From Massilia aurea (GTDB taxonomy: Bacteria > Pseudomonadota > Gammaproteobacteria > Burkholderiales > Burkholderiaceae_D): DNA of 64,000 bases. A program made the position numbers and the translations under genes. A model generated the notes under the pieces. The model ran no database searches, had not been told where the DNA came from, and worked only from the letters and a program-made list of their open reading frames with translations. Shown piece by piece: positions 51,945-60,776 of the stretch. The stretch's first letter is position 1; every line of letters begins with the position of its first letter. The DNA lies in the NCBI RefSeq assembly GCF_024753205.1, contig NZ_JANUGZ010000001.1, positions 1,116,001 through 1,180,000 of the forward strand, given 5' to 3'.

Positions 51945-54900
51945 TTAAATGGTGGTCGAATGGGTATTCCTGTGTCTTTCAAGTAAATAGACTACTCGTT
52001 TGGCCAATAATTCAAGCATCTCTATTTGCCCAGCGTCCATTTTGCGCGCTACCGAATCGATCACACACAAAGTCCCAATCGCTTTGCCGTTCTGCGTCAC
52101 CAAAGGAGCGCCCGCATAAAAACGGATATTGGGGTCGCCCGTAACCAGCGGATTATCAGCAAAGCGCTGGTCAACGGTCGCATCGTTTACCACCATGGTC
52201 TCGCCCGGCAGCCGGATGGCGTGATCACAGAAGGCATATTCGCGCGGCGTTTGCCGGGCTTGCAGACCAACACGCGATTTGAACCACTGGCGATCGGCAT
52301 CGATCAGGGAAATCAGCGCGATCGGTACGCCACAGTACTCTGCAGCCATGCGTGTGACTTCATCGAATGCTGCTTCGTCGTCGGTATCCAGAATTTGCAG
52401 TGAATCGAGTTCAGCCTGCCGGAACAACTCCATGTCGCCGTAATCGAGGTTGCGCTCGACGTTGGGCAAGAGCGCGGCTTTGTGCGATTGTGAAATCGTC
52501 GCGCCCACCTGCTTTCCAGCGATCGCATCGCTTAAGATGCGCGCCAGGTCGGTAAGTGAGTACGGTTTGGACAGCAAGGTAAATCCGTGCTCAGGATTGT
52601 TTGCAAGCATATGGCTATAGCCACTTGATAAGACGATCGGCAATGCAGGATACAAAAGTTGCACTTCATTGCCCAAATCGATGCCGCTCATGCCCCCCAT
52701 TACCACATCGGAAAATACAACCGCGAAGCGGGTAGCGTCGTTCGACAGGATCTGCAAGGCCTGTTCGCCGCTCGACGCCGTCACTGTGCTATATCCGAGT
52801 TCTTCCAACGTCATTTCCACTGACTTGGCCACCTCGCCGTTGTCCTCCACCACCAGCACGCAACCGCCCTTGCCGTGCACTACATTTGCTACCTCTACAT
52901 CCGCATCGGAAGCGCCAGTCTGCCCACTTTGCGGCAAAAACATGGTAAACGTCGAACCCGATCCCAGTTCGCTCTTCACGTCAATTTCTCCACCGGACTG
53001 TTTAGCGAAGCCGAACACCTGTGACAGTCCCAAGCCGGTGCCCTGACCGATTCCCTTTGTGGTGAAAAACGGTTCGAAAATTTTCATCAAGTTATCGGCA
53101 GAAATACCAAGTCCCGTATCCTGCATAGAAATCGCGACGAAACGACCTTCGACGGCGTCGTGACCACGAACCGACGGAATCTGTCTAACAGGTGACACAG
53201 TGATTTTGAGGCGGCCACTGCCATTCATAGCGTCGCGCGCATTCACCGCCAGGTTGACGATTGCAGTGTCGAACTGACTGGGATCGGCATTGACAAAACA
53301 AGGCATTGGCGCCAGATCAACTACCATTGCGACTCTAGCGCCCGTCAAACTACCGATCATCGCGCTAACTAATTGAATGTTGCGGTTAACGTCGAACACT
53401 ACAGGCTGTAGGGCTTGCCGTCGGGCGAAAGCGAGCAGCTGTGCGGTCAGCTTGGTGGCTCGCGTTACGGCGTCTGAAATGGCGGTCACGTAACGCTCAC
53501 GGCGCTCTTCGGTCAGCTTCACCAAACGCATCATGTCGACCGCTGTCCGGATTACCGCCAGTACATTATTAAAATCATGGGCTACGCCACCCGTCAATTG
53601 CCCAATCGCTTCCAACTTTTGAGACTGCCGCAGAGCTGCCTCAGTGGCGCGTTCGTGGGTGACGTCACGGCCGACCGCGTGAATCATGCCGCCATCGGGC
53701 ACCGCAGTCCAGTCGAAAGTGCGGAACGCTCCGTCCTTACCCCGATAACGGTTTTCAAATGCCAGGGTTGTGACGCCTTGACCTAGCTTGTCCACTTCGG
53801 CGGCAGTGGCTGCGATATCGTCCATATGGAGGAAATCGCCAAGCGAGTGGCCGACCATTTCTTCTTCGCTCCATCCGAGTAACCGCGTCGCCGAAGGGTT
53901 GACCGCCGCAATATTCCCCTCGAAACTGCAGATCAACATCAGTTCCTGCGACAGGGTCCACATCCGATTGCGATCTCGCTTGGTCTGTTCTTCTAGTACC
54001 TTGTTGGTGTGGATATCGGTCAAAGTGCCGATCCAGCGGCTGATTTCGCCGTCCGGGGCATGCGAGGGCAGTGCTCGGTTCAGATGCCAACGGTACTCGC
54101 CATCGTGGCGTTGCATGCGAAACTCAGTTTCAAAAGGTGCGCCTGAAGCGACGCTTTGCTCCCATAAAAGCAGAGTATTCGCCGTATCGTCCGCATGCAC
54201 GAAATCTACCCAACTCTGTCCTTCTTTGACGATGCGCCTGGCGCCAACATAGTCGATCAAGCGCCGGTTTATCCAATCCAGCTTTCCATCGACATTGGCG
54301 GTCCATACTTGGTTGGGCAATGCCTGCGCCAGGGTTTTGAACTGCGCGCTGCTTTCTTGAACCGCTAATTCTTGTGTCTTACGTTCGGTGATATCTTGCA
54401 CAATGCCTACCATGCGCAAGGGCGCACCAACGTTATCGCGTTCAAACTCAGCCTTGCGGGCGATCCAGCGCTCAGCGCCGTCACTGGCCCTGTGAATACG
54501 GTATTGCACATCAAGAGGAGCGGACTCATCCGCTCGAGATTCTCTGCTCGATCGAATCAGGGTATCTTCGGAGATCACAAGCGCCTCGATATCGGTGGCG
54601 TCGATACGCTCCTGCTCATCCAAGCCGAAAATGCGAAAAAAACCGCGACTGCCTTGCAGTTCGCCATCTGCCACGTCAACCGTGTAAGTTCCCAAGGCGC
54701 CGACCTCCTGCGCAGCGTCAAGGCGGCGCAAAGAGTCCTCGAGTGTCTTCGCCGATTGATGCCGCTCAGTCTGGTCGCGCAGCACTTTTACGAAACCAAC
54801 AGGCTGCTTCTGCTCATCGAGCAACGGAGTCATTTCGCCGGACGCCCAAAAGCGCTCGCCGGATTTGCGTATGTGCCAGCGCTCATCGTTGCCGACGCCT

Positions 54901-56009
54901 CGTTCTAGCGAGCAGCTCATCTCGATGCGCATACGGTCTAAGGCGCGGTCTTCGGGTGTAAAGAAACGTGAGCCATCCTGCCCCAACATTTCCTGTTCGC
55001 TCCAGCCCAAGACGTGCCATGCACCCCGGTTCCACTGCGTTATCTTGCCATTCAGGTCAAAAGCGATAATTGCATAATCGATTGCGCTATCAAGGATCTG
55101 CCGATTTTGCGCCTCTGCGCGCTTTATTTGCGCGCTGGCGAGTTCACGGTCTGTAACGTCGACACCTTCCACGAAAATGCTTGTCACGACGCCATTAAAA
55201 TCGCGTATTGGCTGGTATACAAAATCAAGATAGCGACGATCGACAGGACCGTCAGGCGCGGATTGCACGGAAAATTCCACAGAGGAACCGGAAAACGCTT
55301 CGCCGGACTGGAACACACTGTCCAGCAGTTCGACGAAACCCTGCTCCACCGCCTCCGGCAATGCCTCAGCGACGGATTTACCGATTACGCTACGATGGTT
55401 GACCAGCTTTGCATAGCCGGGATTGATGCGGTCGAAAACGTGTTGGGGGCCGCGCAGCAACGCCATAAACGTCGGCGCCTGTTCGAATAGCTCAACGAAC
55501 GTTGCCCGCTCTAGTTCCAACTGTCTGTTGGCGTGGATCGAATCAGTTTTTTCTATCACTAGGACGAGTGCGGCTATCACCGCGCCCTGACCGTCGAACA
55601 CCGGTGAGTAATCTAGATCGAACCAAGCCGACTGCGCCTTGCCAGCGCGTTGCAGTACAAATTCCACGTCGCGTAAGCTAAGCGACTCCCCTTTGCCGAC
55701 GCGACTAACCACATCGCAATTGAAACTGACTGCTTCTGGCCAGACAGAAAATGCTGACGCACCAAGCGCTGTTGGATGGCGGTCGCCGACAATTTTTCGA
55801 TAACCATCGTTGTATATCAACTGGCCTTGCGGCCCCCATAGTAGAGCCATCGCCGCAGGAGCGCGACAGACCATAGCGACCGCGCATCGCAGTTCCGGCC
55901 CCCACGCTTCAATGCCACCTAGTTCACTGACGGACCAATCGTGTTTAAGAATGGATTTTGCGGCGACGGAATTGCCCAACATGCTGGCGAAAGCGCTCGA
56001 ATCGTTCAT
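51945..56009 (-). CDS. Large hybrid PAS sensor histidine kinase with receiver and C-terminal GAF
   Basis: A 1,354-residue cytoplasmic protein with no membrane helix. About six PAS or PAS-like modules fill residues 1-800, for example DYAIIAFDLNGKITQWNRGA and LMLICSFEGNIAAVNPSATR. HisKA follows with the phospho-His in GGVAHDFNNVLAVIR (about 820), then HATPase (N box NLAVNARDAM, G boxes DTGLGIS and GTGLGLS). A receiver near 1050-1165 keeps its Asp in VVFSDVVMGG and Lys in LLSKPYS. Last is a GAF domain (about 1190-1345, LQILDTDDEAAFDEVTRMAA). The GAF after the receiver is unusual. Divergent from the small helical gene at 56316. Confidence 0.9.
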   Translation of the reverse strand: MNDSSAFASMLGNSVAAKSILKHDWSVSELGGIEAWGPELRCAVAMVCRAPAAMALLWGPQGQLIYNDGYRKIVGDRHPTALGASAFSVWPEAVSFNCDVVSRVGKGESLSLRDVEFVLQRAGKAQSAWFDLDYSPVFDGQGAVIAALVLVIEKTDSIHANRQLELERATFVELFEQAPTFMALLRGPQHVFDRINPGYAKLVNHRSVIGKSVAEALPEAVEQGFVELLDSVFQSGEAFSGSSVEFSVQSAPDGPVDRRYLDFVYQPIRDFNGVVTSIFVEGVDVTDRELASAQIKRAEAQNRQILDSAIDYAIIAFDLNGKITQWNRGAWHVLGWSEQEMLGQDGSRFFTPEDRALDRMRIEMSCSLERGVGNDERWHIRKSGERFWASGEMTPLLDEQKQPVGFVKVLRDQTERHQSAKTLEDSLRRLDAAQEVGALGTYTVDVADGELQGSRGFFRIFGLDEQERIDATDIEALVISEDTLIRSSRESRADESAPLDVQYRIHRASDGAERWIARKAEFERDNVGAPLRMVGIVQDITERKTQELAVQESSAQFKTLAQALPNQVWTANVDGKLDWINRRLIDYVGARRIVKEGQSWVDFVHADDTANTLLLWEQSVASGAPFETEFRMQRHDGEYRWHLNRALPSHAPDGEISRWIGTLTDIHTNKVLEEQTKRDRNRMWTLSQELMLICSFEGNIAAVNPSATRLLGWSEEEMVGHSLGDFLHMDDIAATAAEVDKLGQGVTTLAFENRYRGKDGAFRTFDWTAVPDGGMIHAVGRDVTHERATEAALRQSQKLEAIGQLTGGVAHDFNNVLAVIRTAVDMMRLVKLTEERRERYVTAISDAVTRATKLTAQLLAFARRQALQPVVFDVNRNIQLVSAMIGSLTGARVAMVVDLAPMPCFVNADPSQFDTAIVNLAVNARDAMNGSGRLKITVSPVRQIPSVRGHDAVEGRFVAISMQDTGLGISADNLMKIFEPFFTTKGIGQGTGLGLSQVFGFAKQSGGEIDVKSELGSGSTFTMFLPQSGQTGASDADVEVANVVHGKGGCVLVVEDNGEVAKSVEMTLEELGYSTVTASSGEQALQILSNDATRFAVVFSDVVMGGMSGIDLGNEVQLLYPALPIVLSSGYSHMLANNPEHGFTLLSKPYSLTDLARILSDAIAGKQVGATISQSHKAALLPNVERNLDYGDMELFRQAELDSLQILDTDDEAAFDEVTRMAAEYCGVPIALISLIDADRQWFKSRVGLQARQTPREYAFCDHAIRLPGETMVVNDATVDQRFADNPLVTGDPNIRFYAGAPLVTQNGKAIGTLCVIDSVARKMDAGQIEMLELLAKRVVYLLERHRNTHSTTI

Positions 56010-56190
56010 TGAAATACATTCGTAGAATATTGCACGGGGTGAACAGATTCATCGTTAGATACCGAAAATCACTAACGAAGTTGAGCTAATTGTAAAAATT
56101 GCTGTGAAGCTTTCAACAATATTAGCGTAAGTTTTGCTCAGCGCGGGTTTTTTGGCGCAGGGTTGCCGCTGCAGTTTGGTTCCATCTGCG

Positions 56191-56222
56191 AACGACTGCT
56201 TTTGGCCGAAAGCGGACTCAAG
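56191..56222 (+). repeat. Dispersed repeat copy 9 (left end only)
   Basis: AACGACTGCTTTTGGCCGAA then AGCGGACTCAAG; a truncated copy between the hybrid kinase and the 56316 gene. Confidence 0.6.
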
Positions 56223-56315
56223 CAGTTGCCCCATCAATGCACATCGTCGCAGTCCGCAGTGCAATTGCTTGATCCATATCATAGTCGGAACACACGGTCT
56301 CCCTACAATGCGCTG

Positions 56316-56504
56316 ATGACTACTCAGCTTAAACCAGACCTCCACCGCAAGGCTAAGTTGCTCGTTGCGGCTGTTCAGTTAAGGAAAACGCACGGTTTGC
56401 TGTACGCCATGCGTTTTCTTGAGGACTATGGCTTTGCCAACGTGGTTATTTGGGAGGTTCTTAATCTCATCCCGCCGGGGACAACCAAAAAACACTCACA
56501 TTAG
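56316..56504 (+). CDS. Small helical protein, family next to signalling genes
   Basis: A 62-residue basic protein: MTTQLKPDLHRKAKLLVAAV then LLYAMRFLEDYGFANVVIWEVL. The pattern A-x2-FL-x4-[VF]-x3-V-x2-EVL aligns with the proteins at 44095, 61182 and 61729. It is divergent from the hybrid histidine kinase, 306 bases away. An upstream in-frame extension to 56163 runs through dispersed repeat 9 and was rejected. Confidence 0.62.
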   Translation: MTTQLKPDLHRKAKLLVAAVQLRKTHGLLYAMRFLEDYGFANVVIWEVLNLIPPGTTKKHSH

Positions 56505-56561
56505 TAAAACAGGTGCGCCCCCCCCTTGCTCTAGCGGTGGCGGCCAGGTCAACTCCTGCTG

Positions 56562-56891
56562 CTAGATGCGGAAGTCATCCATCGACTTTCCCCTGGCAAG
56601 CCTTTCTGCAATCCACTTCGGCTGGCGCCCGCGACCAGTCCAGGTTTGACTATTGTCACTGGGGTTTTGATAGCGCGCCTGAACCCTCTGCCCCTTGCTG
56701 CCCTTCGGTTTTTTGCTGTCTGCAGCAAGCAATTCCTCTACTGAGACCCCTGCCTCCTGAGCGATTGCCAGGATTTGTTCCCGCGCCCTCTGCAAGTCTT
56801 GGTGCTGCCGACTCTTGACTTCCTTTTCAATGTCATGCTGCAGGCCCTTCAGTTCGCTGAGGTTGTAGCCTGACAGATCAATAGTTGCCAT
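56562..56891 (-). CDS. H-NS-family nucleoid protein
   Basis: A 109-residue H-NS/MvaT-type protein. The N-terminal helical oligomerisation region is LSGYNLSELKGLQHDIEKEVKSRQHQDL, and the C-terminal DNA-binding domain has the typical TWTGRGRQPKWIAERLARGKS motif. Such proteins silence AT-rich foreign genes; its location inside the accessory region suggests it may be carried by, and act on, that DNA. Lys/Gly-rich linker between the domains. Confidence 0.9.
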   Translation of the reverse strand: MATIDLSGYNLSELKGLQHDIEKEVKSRQHQDLQRAREQILAIAQEAGVSVEELLAADSKKPKGSKGQRVQARYQNPSDNSQTWTGRGRQPKWIAERLARGKSMDDFRI

Positions 56892-57033
56892 TTACGATAT
56901 TCCTTCAATTTAGTTGAGTGTGTTGCGCACTGTGTCGATTCTACTACGCGTCATGGGCTAGCTCGACTGCGATTGAGCCGCCTTCACTCAGCTGACGTAC
57001 CAAAATTAGGCCTTGCTCATTGAGGAGGTCGAC

Positions 57034-57660
57034 ATGAACACAATTAGTGATACCGCTAGCCGGAGTATTCCATGGAACAAAGGACGTCTGGTCGGTCAAA
57101 AGTTGCCTTTGAAGCTGAAGGAAATCTGGGCGATAAGGATCAGACTGCAGATTGCTGAACGCTCAAGAGATCTAGCGCTTTTCAATCTCGCAATTGATAG
57201 CAAGCTCCGCGGTTGCGACCTGGTCAGTTTAAAAGTGAAAGACGTCGCACAAGGTGGCAGCATATTTCATCGTGCGATTGTTATGCAACGGAAGACTCAC
57301 CGGCCTGTTCAGTTCGAAATTACGGAGCAGACTCGCCAGTCAGTCCAAGGCTGGATTACAGCTGGTGAGCTAACATCGAACCAGTATTTGTTCCCGAGTA
57401 GAGCAAAGAACTCGCATCACCTCTCGACTCGTCAGTATGCGCGCATCGTCGCCAGATGGGTGCGATCCATCGGCTTGGATCCAGCGGCATATGGAACCCA
57501 CACCATGCGGCGGACGAAGGCGACATTGATCTACCGTCGTACGAAAAACCTTCGTGCTGTACAGCTGCTTCTCGGCCATACTAAGCTCGAGAGCACAGTA
57601 CGATATCTCGGCATTGAAGTTGACGACGCACTAGAGATCGCCGAGCAGACCGAAGTCTGA
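57034..57660 (+). CDS. Short tyrosine recombinase, catalytic domain only
   Basis: A 208-residue site-specific recombinase. The catalytic residues are visible: Arg in AIDSKLRGCDLVSLK, H-x2-R in THTMRRTKATLIY, His in LLLGHTKLESTVRYL and the nucleophilic Tyr in the same segment. The N-terminal core-binding domain is very short, as in small solitary integrases. The ATG at 57034 follows GAGGAGG, a strong ribosome-binding site. It lacks the extra patch expected of IntI integron integrases. Confidence 0.88.
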   Translation: MNTISDTASRSIPWNKGRLVGQKLPLKLKEIWAIRIRLQIAERSRDLALFNLAIDSKLRGCDLVSLKVKDVAQGGSIFHRAIVMQRKTHRPVQFEITEQTRQSVQGWITAGELTSNQYLFPSRAKNSHHLSTRQYARIVARWVRSIGLDPAAYGTHTMRRTKATLIYRRTKNLRAVQLLLGHTKLESTVRYLGIEVDDALEIAEQTEV

Positions 57661-57695
57661 CGTACAAAACAGAATCAGTCGCTCGAAATGCTCGT

Positions 57696-57746
57696 AAGTG
57701 GCCTTGTCGCCAAGGCCGCTTACGGCCAAAAGCAGACGTTAGATGC
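57696..57746 (-). repeat. Dispersed repeat copy 10 (compact hairpin form)
   Basis: Read on the minus strand it starts ATCTAACGTCTGCTTTTGGC and folds back through TAAGCGGCC/GGCCACTTA. GTTAGAT at its plus-strand end fits the GTTRRRY half-site pattern. Lies after the recombinase gene. Confidence 0.68.
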
Positions 57747-57875
57747 TGCTGAGAGAACGCCCCGTTGCCCTATCGGCTCAGCACACAGTTCAACCCTCTG
57801 TTTTGGCAGTTCATCTCATAGCGCGGCAAGGCGCAAGATTGTGACGCTACCCACCCATTAGGCTACATATCAGCT

Positions 57876-58373
57876 ATGCCACTAATTAGGAGCATTATGT
57901 TATGCATTGAACGAGCGGTCGTTGACCCCAACCCACCCTTCAAATCAAATGGCACAATCGCCGTCCTTAGCCTGGCTCTTATCTCAGCTCAATTCAGCTT
58001 GGCCGGCTGTGCCCAGGCACCCGTTACACGCGCTAACGCCGACGTCGCCAGCACGACGACGTCGGCCCAGAAACCCGCTACATGCCCCAGAGTCGAATAT
58101 CCGAAGGAAGCGCTTCGGCGTGGTTCACAGGGGACCACGACTGTCCGCTTCCTGATCGATATCGACGGTCGCGTCGCCCAGTCCAATATCCTAAAATCCA
58201 GTGGGGACTTATCGCTCGATGAGGCGGCGCTTTCTGGACTGTCCAGATGCCGCTTTAAGCCGGCCGTCAGAGATGGCCAGCCACAACGCGCATGGGTTCC
58301 GGTCCAATACGTCTGGTTATTACCCCCCGCCGAGAGACTTCAAGTTCCATTTCCGGCTACCCCACAACCTTAG
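57876..58373 (+). CDS. TonB C-terminal domain lipoprotein
   Basis: A 165-residue protein with a hydrophobic segment ending in a lipobox (AQFSLAGCAQAP). After a Thr/Ala linker comes a TonB C-terminal domain: YPKEALRRGSQGTTTVRFLIDIDGRVAQSNILKSSGD and LSRCRFKPAVRDGQPQRAWVPVQYVW. TonB-like domains contact outer-membrane receptors, but no ExbB/ExbD or receptor is nearby. A start at M8 (57897) would shorten the odd N terminus. Confidence 0.72.
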   Translation: MPLIRSIMLCIERAVVDPNPPFKSNGTIAVLSLALISAQFSLAGCAQAPVTRANADVASTTTSAQKPATCPRVEYPKEALRRGSQGTTTVRFLIDIDGRVAQSNILKSSGDLSLDEAALSGLSRCRFKPAVRDGQPQRAWVPVQYVWLLPPAERLQVPFPATPQP

Positions 58374-58415
58374 AACCATTGCGGCAGTCAAAAGCCTAAT
58401 CGATTTCACGCAAGA

Positions 58416-58521
58416 GTCTGGTTCGGGTCGGTACCGGCTTGTCGTGACAGTCAGTGCTTTTTCAAGCCAGGCAACGTGCTAAGCTGACGTAAACGGCCGC
58501 GTTCGGCCACAGCTGGACATC
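58416..58521 (-). repeat. Dispersed repeat copy 11 (long form, inverted)
   Basis: On the minus strand: TGTGGCCGAACGCGGCCG, CGTCAGCTTAGCACGTTGCC, GACTGTCACGACAAGCCGGT and CGACCCGAACCAGAC. The only complete copy in the opposite orientation. Confidence 0.78.
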
Positions 58522-58546
58522 TACGCTCTTGACTACGGGAGGAAAT

Positions 58547-58906
58547 TTGAAGACGCGTTTTGCGTACGTGGTATTCGCTGTACTAGCCGGCTGTGCTAAC
58601 GAAGAGAATCAGGTCAAGAAGGCTAGCTCGGCTATTGCAACCAAGTCCCCTTGGACTCAAAATGCGGCGGCAATTTCGCCATATGCCGATCTGATAAGTG
58701 ACCAACCCCGAGTACCTTTAGCGAACGATTTCGACGTCGCGTGGGACGGTATCGCACATGGAGGCGACATAAGATGGGAGTGCCGTGGAATCCCTAGCGG
58801 AAAATTTATCGCCAACTCACTGTGTACAGATAAACCAATGGTCGACTTACGATGGCCAGATAAGAACGCACCTTCAAATTATGGCGGCGTCATTGTTACT
58901 GACTAG
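58547..58906 (+). CDS. Unknown small lipoprotein
   Basis: A 119-residue protein with a TTG start after GGGAGG (spacing fits) and lipobox FAVLAGC at about residue 16. The mature part (SPYADLISDQPRVPLANDFDVAWDG ... GDIRWECRGIPSG) has one pair of Cys that could form a disulfide and an Ala/Trp-rich region. Its stop is followed within three bases by dispersed repeat 12. No family recognised. Confidence 0.6.
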   Translation: MKTRFAYVVFAVLAGCANEENQVKKASSAIATKSPWTQNAAAISPYADLISDQPRVPLANDFDVAWDGIAHGGDIRWECRGIPSGKFIANSLCTDKPMVDLRWPDKNAPSNYGGVIVTD

Positions 58907-59429
58907 ACGTCTAACGGCTGCTTTGGGTCGTTTTCGGCCGTTCGCGGGCGTGTTCAATTTTCAACGCGACAACCTGCGATGTTGCCTCGACCGGCCGGAG
59001 GTCATTGGCGGGTTGAGCCGCCGCGTGTCACACCGACGCACTAAGATTGGCATATGGAAAATCGAATTGATCGACTCACCGCAGTTCACGTAGACTTAGC
59101 CACAAACGTATCCGTTGCATTCGGCTTAGCCGCTCGGTGGATGCTTCACATGAGTTGGGCATCCCCCAACAGATTGTGCAGCGGTCTTGATGGACGGCGG
59201 GCCACGGCGCAGCGTAACTTCTGCTACGCCAGACTCGTCTCCGCATAGCGAGCCGCTTATTTAGCGCACCGACGCAGCAACCATTGGCCCAGGCTGCCAT
59301 TAATCGCCACTGCCGGTGCATGGTTGCTCTCCTAGCGAACTGCAGCCCATAGCTTGGCTTAACTGTTAGTAAAAACGCAGCTGTACAAATGTTAAACTGG
59401 CAAATGCCAATCAGACAGCTATAGCGCTT
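58907..59429. other. Gap holding dispersed repeat 12 and possible gene debris
   Basis: Repeat copy 12 fills 58909-59012. A plus-strand frame from 59054 (MENRIDRLTAVHVDLATNVS) starts plausibly but soon turns Arg/Cys-rich and lacks a ribosome-binding site. Long minus-strand frames are antisense noise. No other feature is supported before the receiver gene at 59430. Confidence 0.45.
58909..59012 (+). repeat. Dispersed repeat copy 12 (long form, starts at a gene stop)
   Basis: GTCTAACGGCTGCTTTGGGT begins 3 bases after the stop of the 58547 gene. GTCTAAC fits the RYYYAAC half-site pattern. The middle carries CAACCTGCGATGTTGCCTCG and the end GACCGGCCGG. Confidence 0.7.
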
Positions 59430-59825
59430 ATGCAAAAAAATCACTCGCAGCATCGAATTTTGGTGGTTGATGACAACCGAGATGCAGCAGAACTCCTTCA
59501 GATGGTTCTCCAGTTTCAGGACTATGATGTCCGCATTGCATTTGACGGCATCTCCGGCCTAGCTCTTGCTGCCGAGTTCCATCCACATGTGACGTGCTCA
59601 GACCTCAATATGCCAGGTCTAACCGGGTTTGATCTCGCGTCCGAGCTCAGAAAAAGCAATCACAGCGGTACTACACATTTGATTGCGATGACTGGCTTAG
59701 ACACCAATGAAAATTACCTAAAGGCAATTAATGCTGGATTTGATAGGTGTTTTTCTAAGCCCTTTAGTATGGAAGAGTTCACTGACTACTTGGATTCGGT
59801 TTTTTTGGAAATTGACAGGCTGTAA
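59430..59825 (+). CDS. Single-domain response regulator
   Basis: A 131-residue receiver protein with all key residues: acidic pair in ILVVDDNRDAAELL, phosphoacceptor Asp in VTCSDLNMPGLTGFD, Thr in IAMTGLD and Lys in FSKPFSMEEF. No output domain, so it likely works as a phosphate shuttle or by protein contact, plausibly with one of the hybrid kinases in the same region. Contrast with the two degenerate receivers at 43734 and 45106. Confidence 0.88.
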   Translation: MQKNHSQHRILVVDDNRDAAELLQMVLQFQDYDVRIAFDGISGLALAAEFHPHVTCSDLNMPGLTGFDLASELRKSNHSGTTHLIAMTGLDTNENYLKAINAGFDRCFSKPFSMEEFTDYLDSVFLEIDRL

Positions 59826-60223
59826 GGCTGGCCGTCATTCAATCTGACTATGCCTGAACTGTCGTCTCTAAACGCGCAGTGCACTCCGCATACTGGCGCA
59901 TGGGCTCGCTACTAATGCCTGCCATGCATCGGTGCATAGGTCTTCGACTGCAGGGCACAACGCAGTCAACGCGCTACCAAGCTGGACCCGATTCCCATGC
60001 AGCACTGTTGACGTAGCCTCGGGCGCGGAGTCCGCTAACGCGCCAATAGCGGACTATCGAGCCATTGATACAGGCGATGTGCCCCGTATGGGGTGACGAT
60101 TCTGCTACGCGAGATTTATGTAAGATCCACACTCACAAGGCGCTCATGCTTAAATGACTCTTATTCTCCGCTTCAGTGTTACTAAGGAGCAGCTGTGCAG
60201 CCGCCTGCCAAGGGACATTTCCT
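59826..60223. other. Intergenic stretch with a 9-bp palindrome
   Basis: About 400 bases. The only clear structure is AGTCCGCTA/TAGCGGACT at 60029-60055. No frame with coding character was found. Confidence 0.45.
60029..60055. repeat. Perfect 9-bp inverted repeat
   Basis: AGTCCGCTA and TAGCGGACT separated by ACGCGCCAA. GTCCGCT recalls the terminal motif of the dispersed repeat family, so it may be a very reduced copy. Confidence 0.55.
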
Positions 60224-60523
60224 ATGGTAGCCGTTCAGTACCTTGTAGACGAACAAGCGCCTGAACGCGTGGAAGCAACGATAACAAATCCATTAGAAAA
60301 GCTGTTTAGCGGAGCATCACGCCTTGCTGGATGGCATTCCATAACAGGTCATGGTTTGGCTGCATTCGAGATACGGTTCGACGACGGAGCCACTAAGCAG
60401 GATCTGGAGACGGTAAAGCAGCTAATTCAGAAATTAACCCTCGCTAACGGAATTCAAGTCATATTCAAGGAAGTGTTTCGTACCTCCTCATGCTTGAGTA
60501 GGTGGCCATGGTTTGATGACTAG
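60224..60523 (+). CDS. Stand-alone RND efflux porter-like domain
   Basis: A 99-residue protein. VAVQYLVDEQAPERVEATITNPLEKLFSGASRLAGWHSITGHG and LAAFEIRFDDGATKQDLETVKQLIQKL resemble the first periplasmic porter subdomain of AcrB-type RND pumps. The membrane helix that precedes this region in RND pumps is missing, as is everything after it. No signal peptide, so if expressed it would be cytoplasmic. It may be a truncated remnant or a reused domain. Start chosen at MVAVQY; a longer frame from 60176 is less likely. Confidence 0.5.
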   Translation: MVAVQYLVDEQAPERVEATITNPLEKLFSGASRLAGWHSITGHGLAAFEIRFDDGATKQDLETVKQLIQKLTLANGIQVIFKEVFRTSSCLSRWPWFDD

Positions 60524-60530
60524 TAGCTAA

Positions 60531-60776
60531 ATGAACGTGACGGTCGATGTAAATCGTTCAGTTCTGTGCGAACAGAATCCGCAATTATATAGCGACCGGC
60601 CGCTTTGGGTCGAAAGTAGTCCTTTCATGGCAGTCGAGGCTGGTGGTGCTAGCAAATTAAGCGGCATTAATGCCGCACAAGCCATGGCGTTTTTTTTTCG
60701 ACAGGCGGCTGCACTCGAAGCCGACATAGAGATGAAGGCCGCAATGCAATCTCGGCGATTTACACCTTTCGTGTGA
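60531..60776 (+). CDS. Doubtful small frame, 81 residues
   Basis: MNVTVDVNRSVLCEQNPQLY begins a frame that runs through repeat copy 13 and then through KLSGINAAQAMAFFFRQAAA. It starts 7 bases after the RND-like gene and could be cotranscribed, but it has no ribosome-binding site and the opposite strand is also open. Low support. Confidence 0.25.
   Translation: MNVTVDVNRSVLCEQNPQLYSDRPLWVESSPFMAVEAGGASKLSGINAAQAMAFFFRQAAALEADIEMKAAMQSRRFTPFV
60593..60620 (+). repeat. Dispersed repeat copy 13 (left end only)
   Basis: GACCGGCCGCTTTGGGTCGA followed by AAGTAGTC; a truncated member with the GGGTCGA variant seen in copy 12. Confidence 0.55.

Noticed and set aside
40371..58521. A CRISPR array
   Set aside because: The repeats are far too long and divergent, are spaced by genes rather than short spacers, and no cas gene is present.
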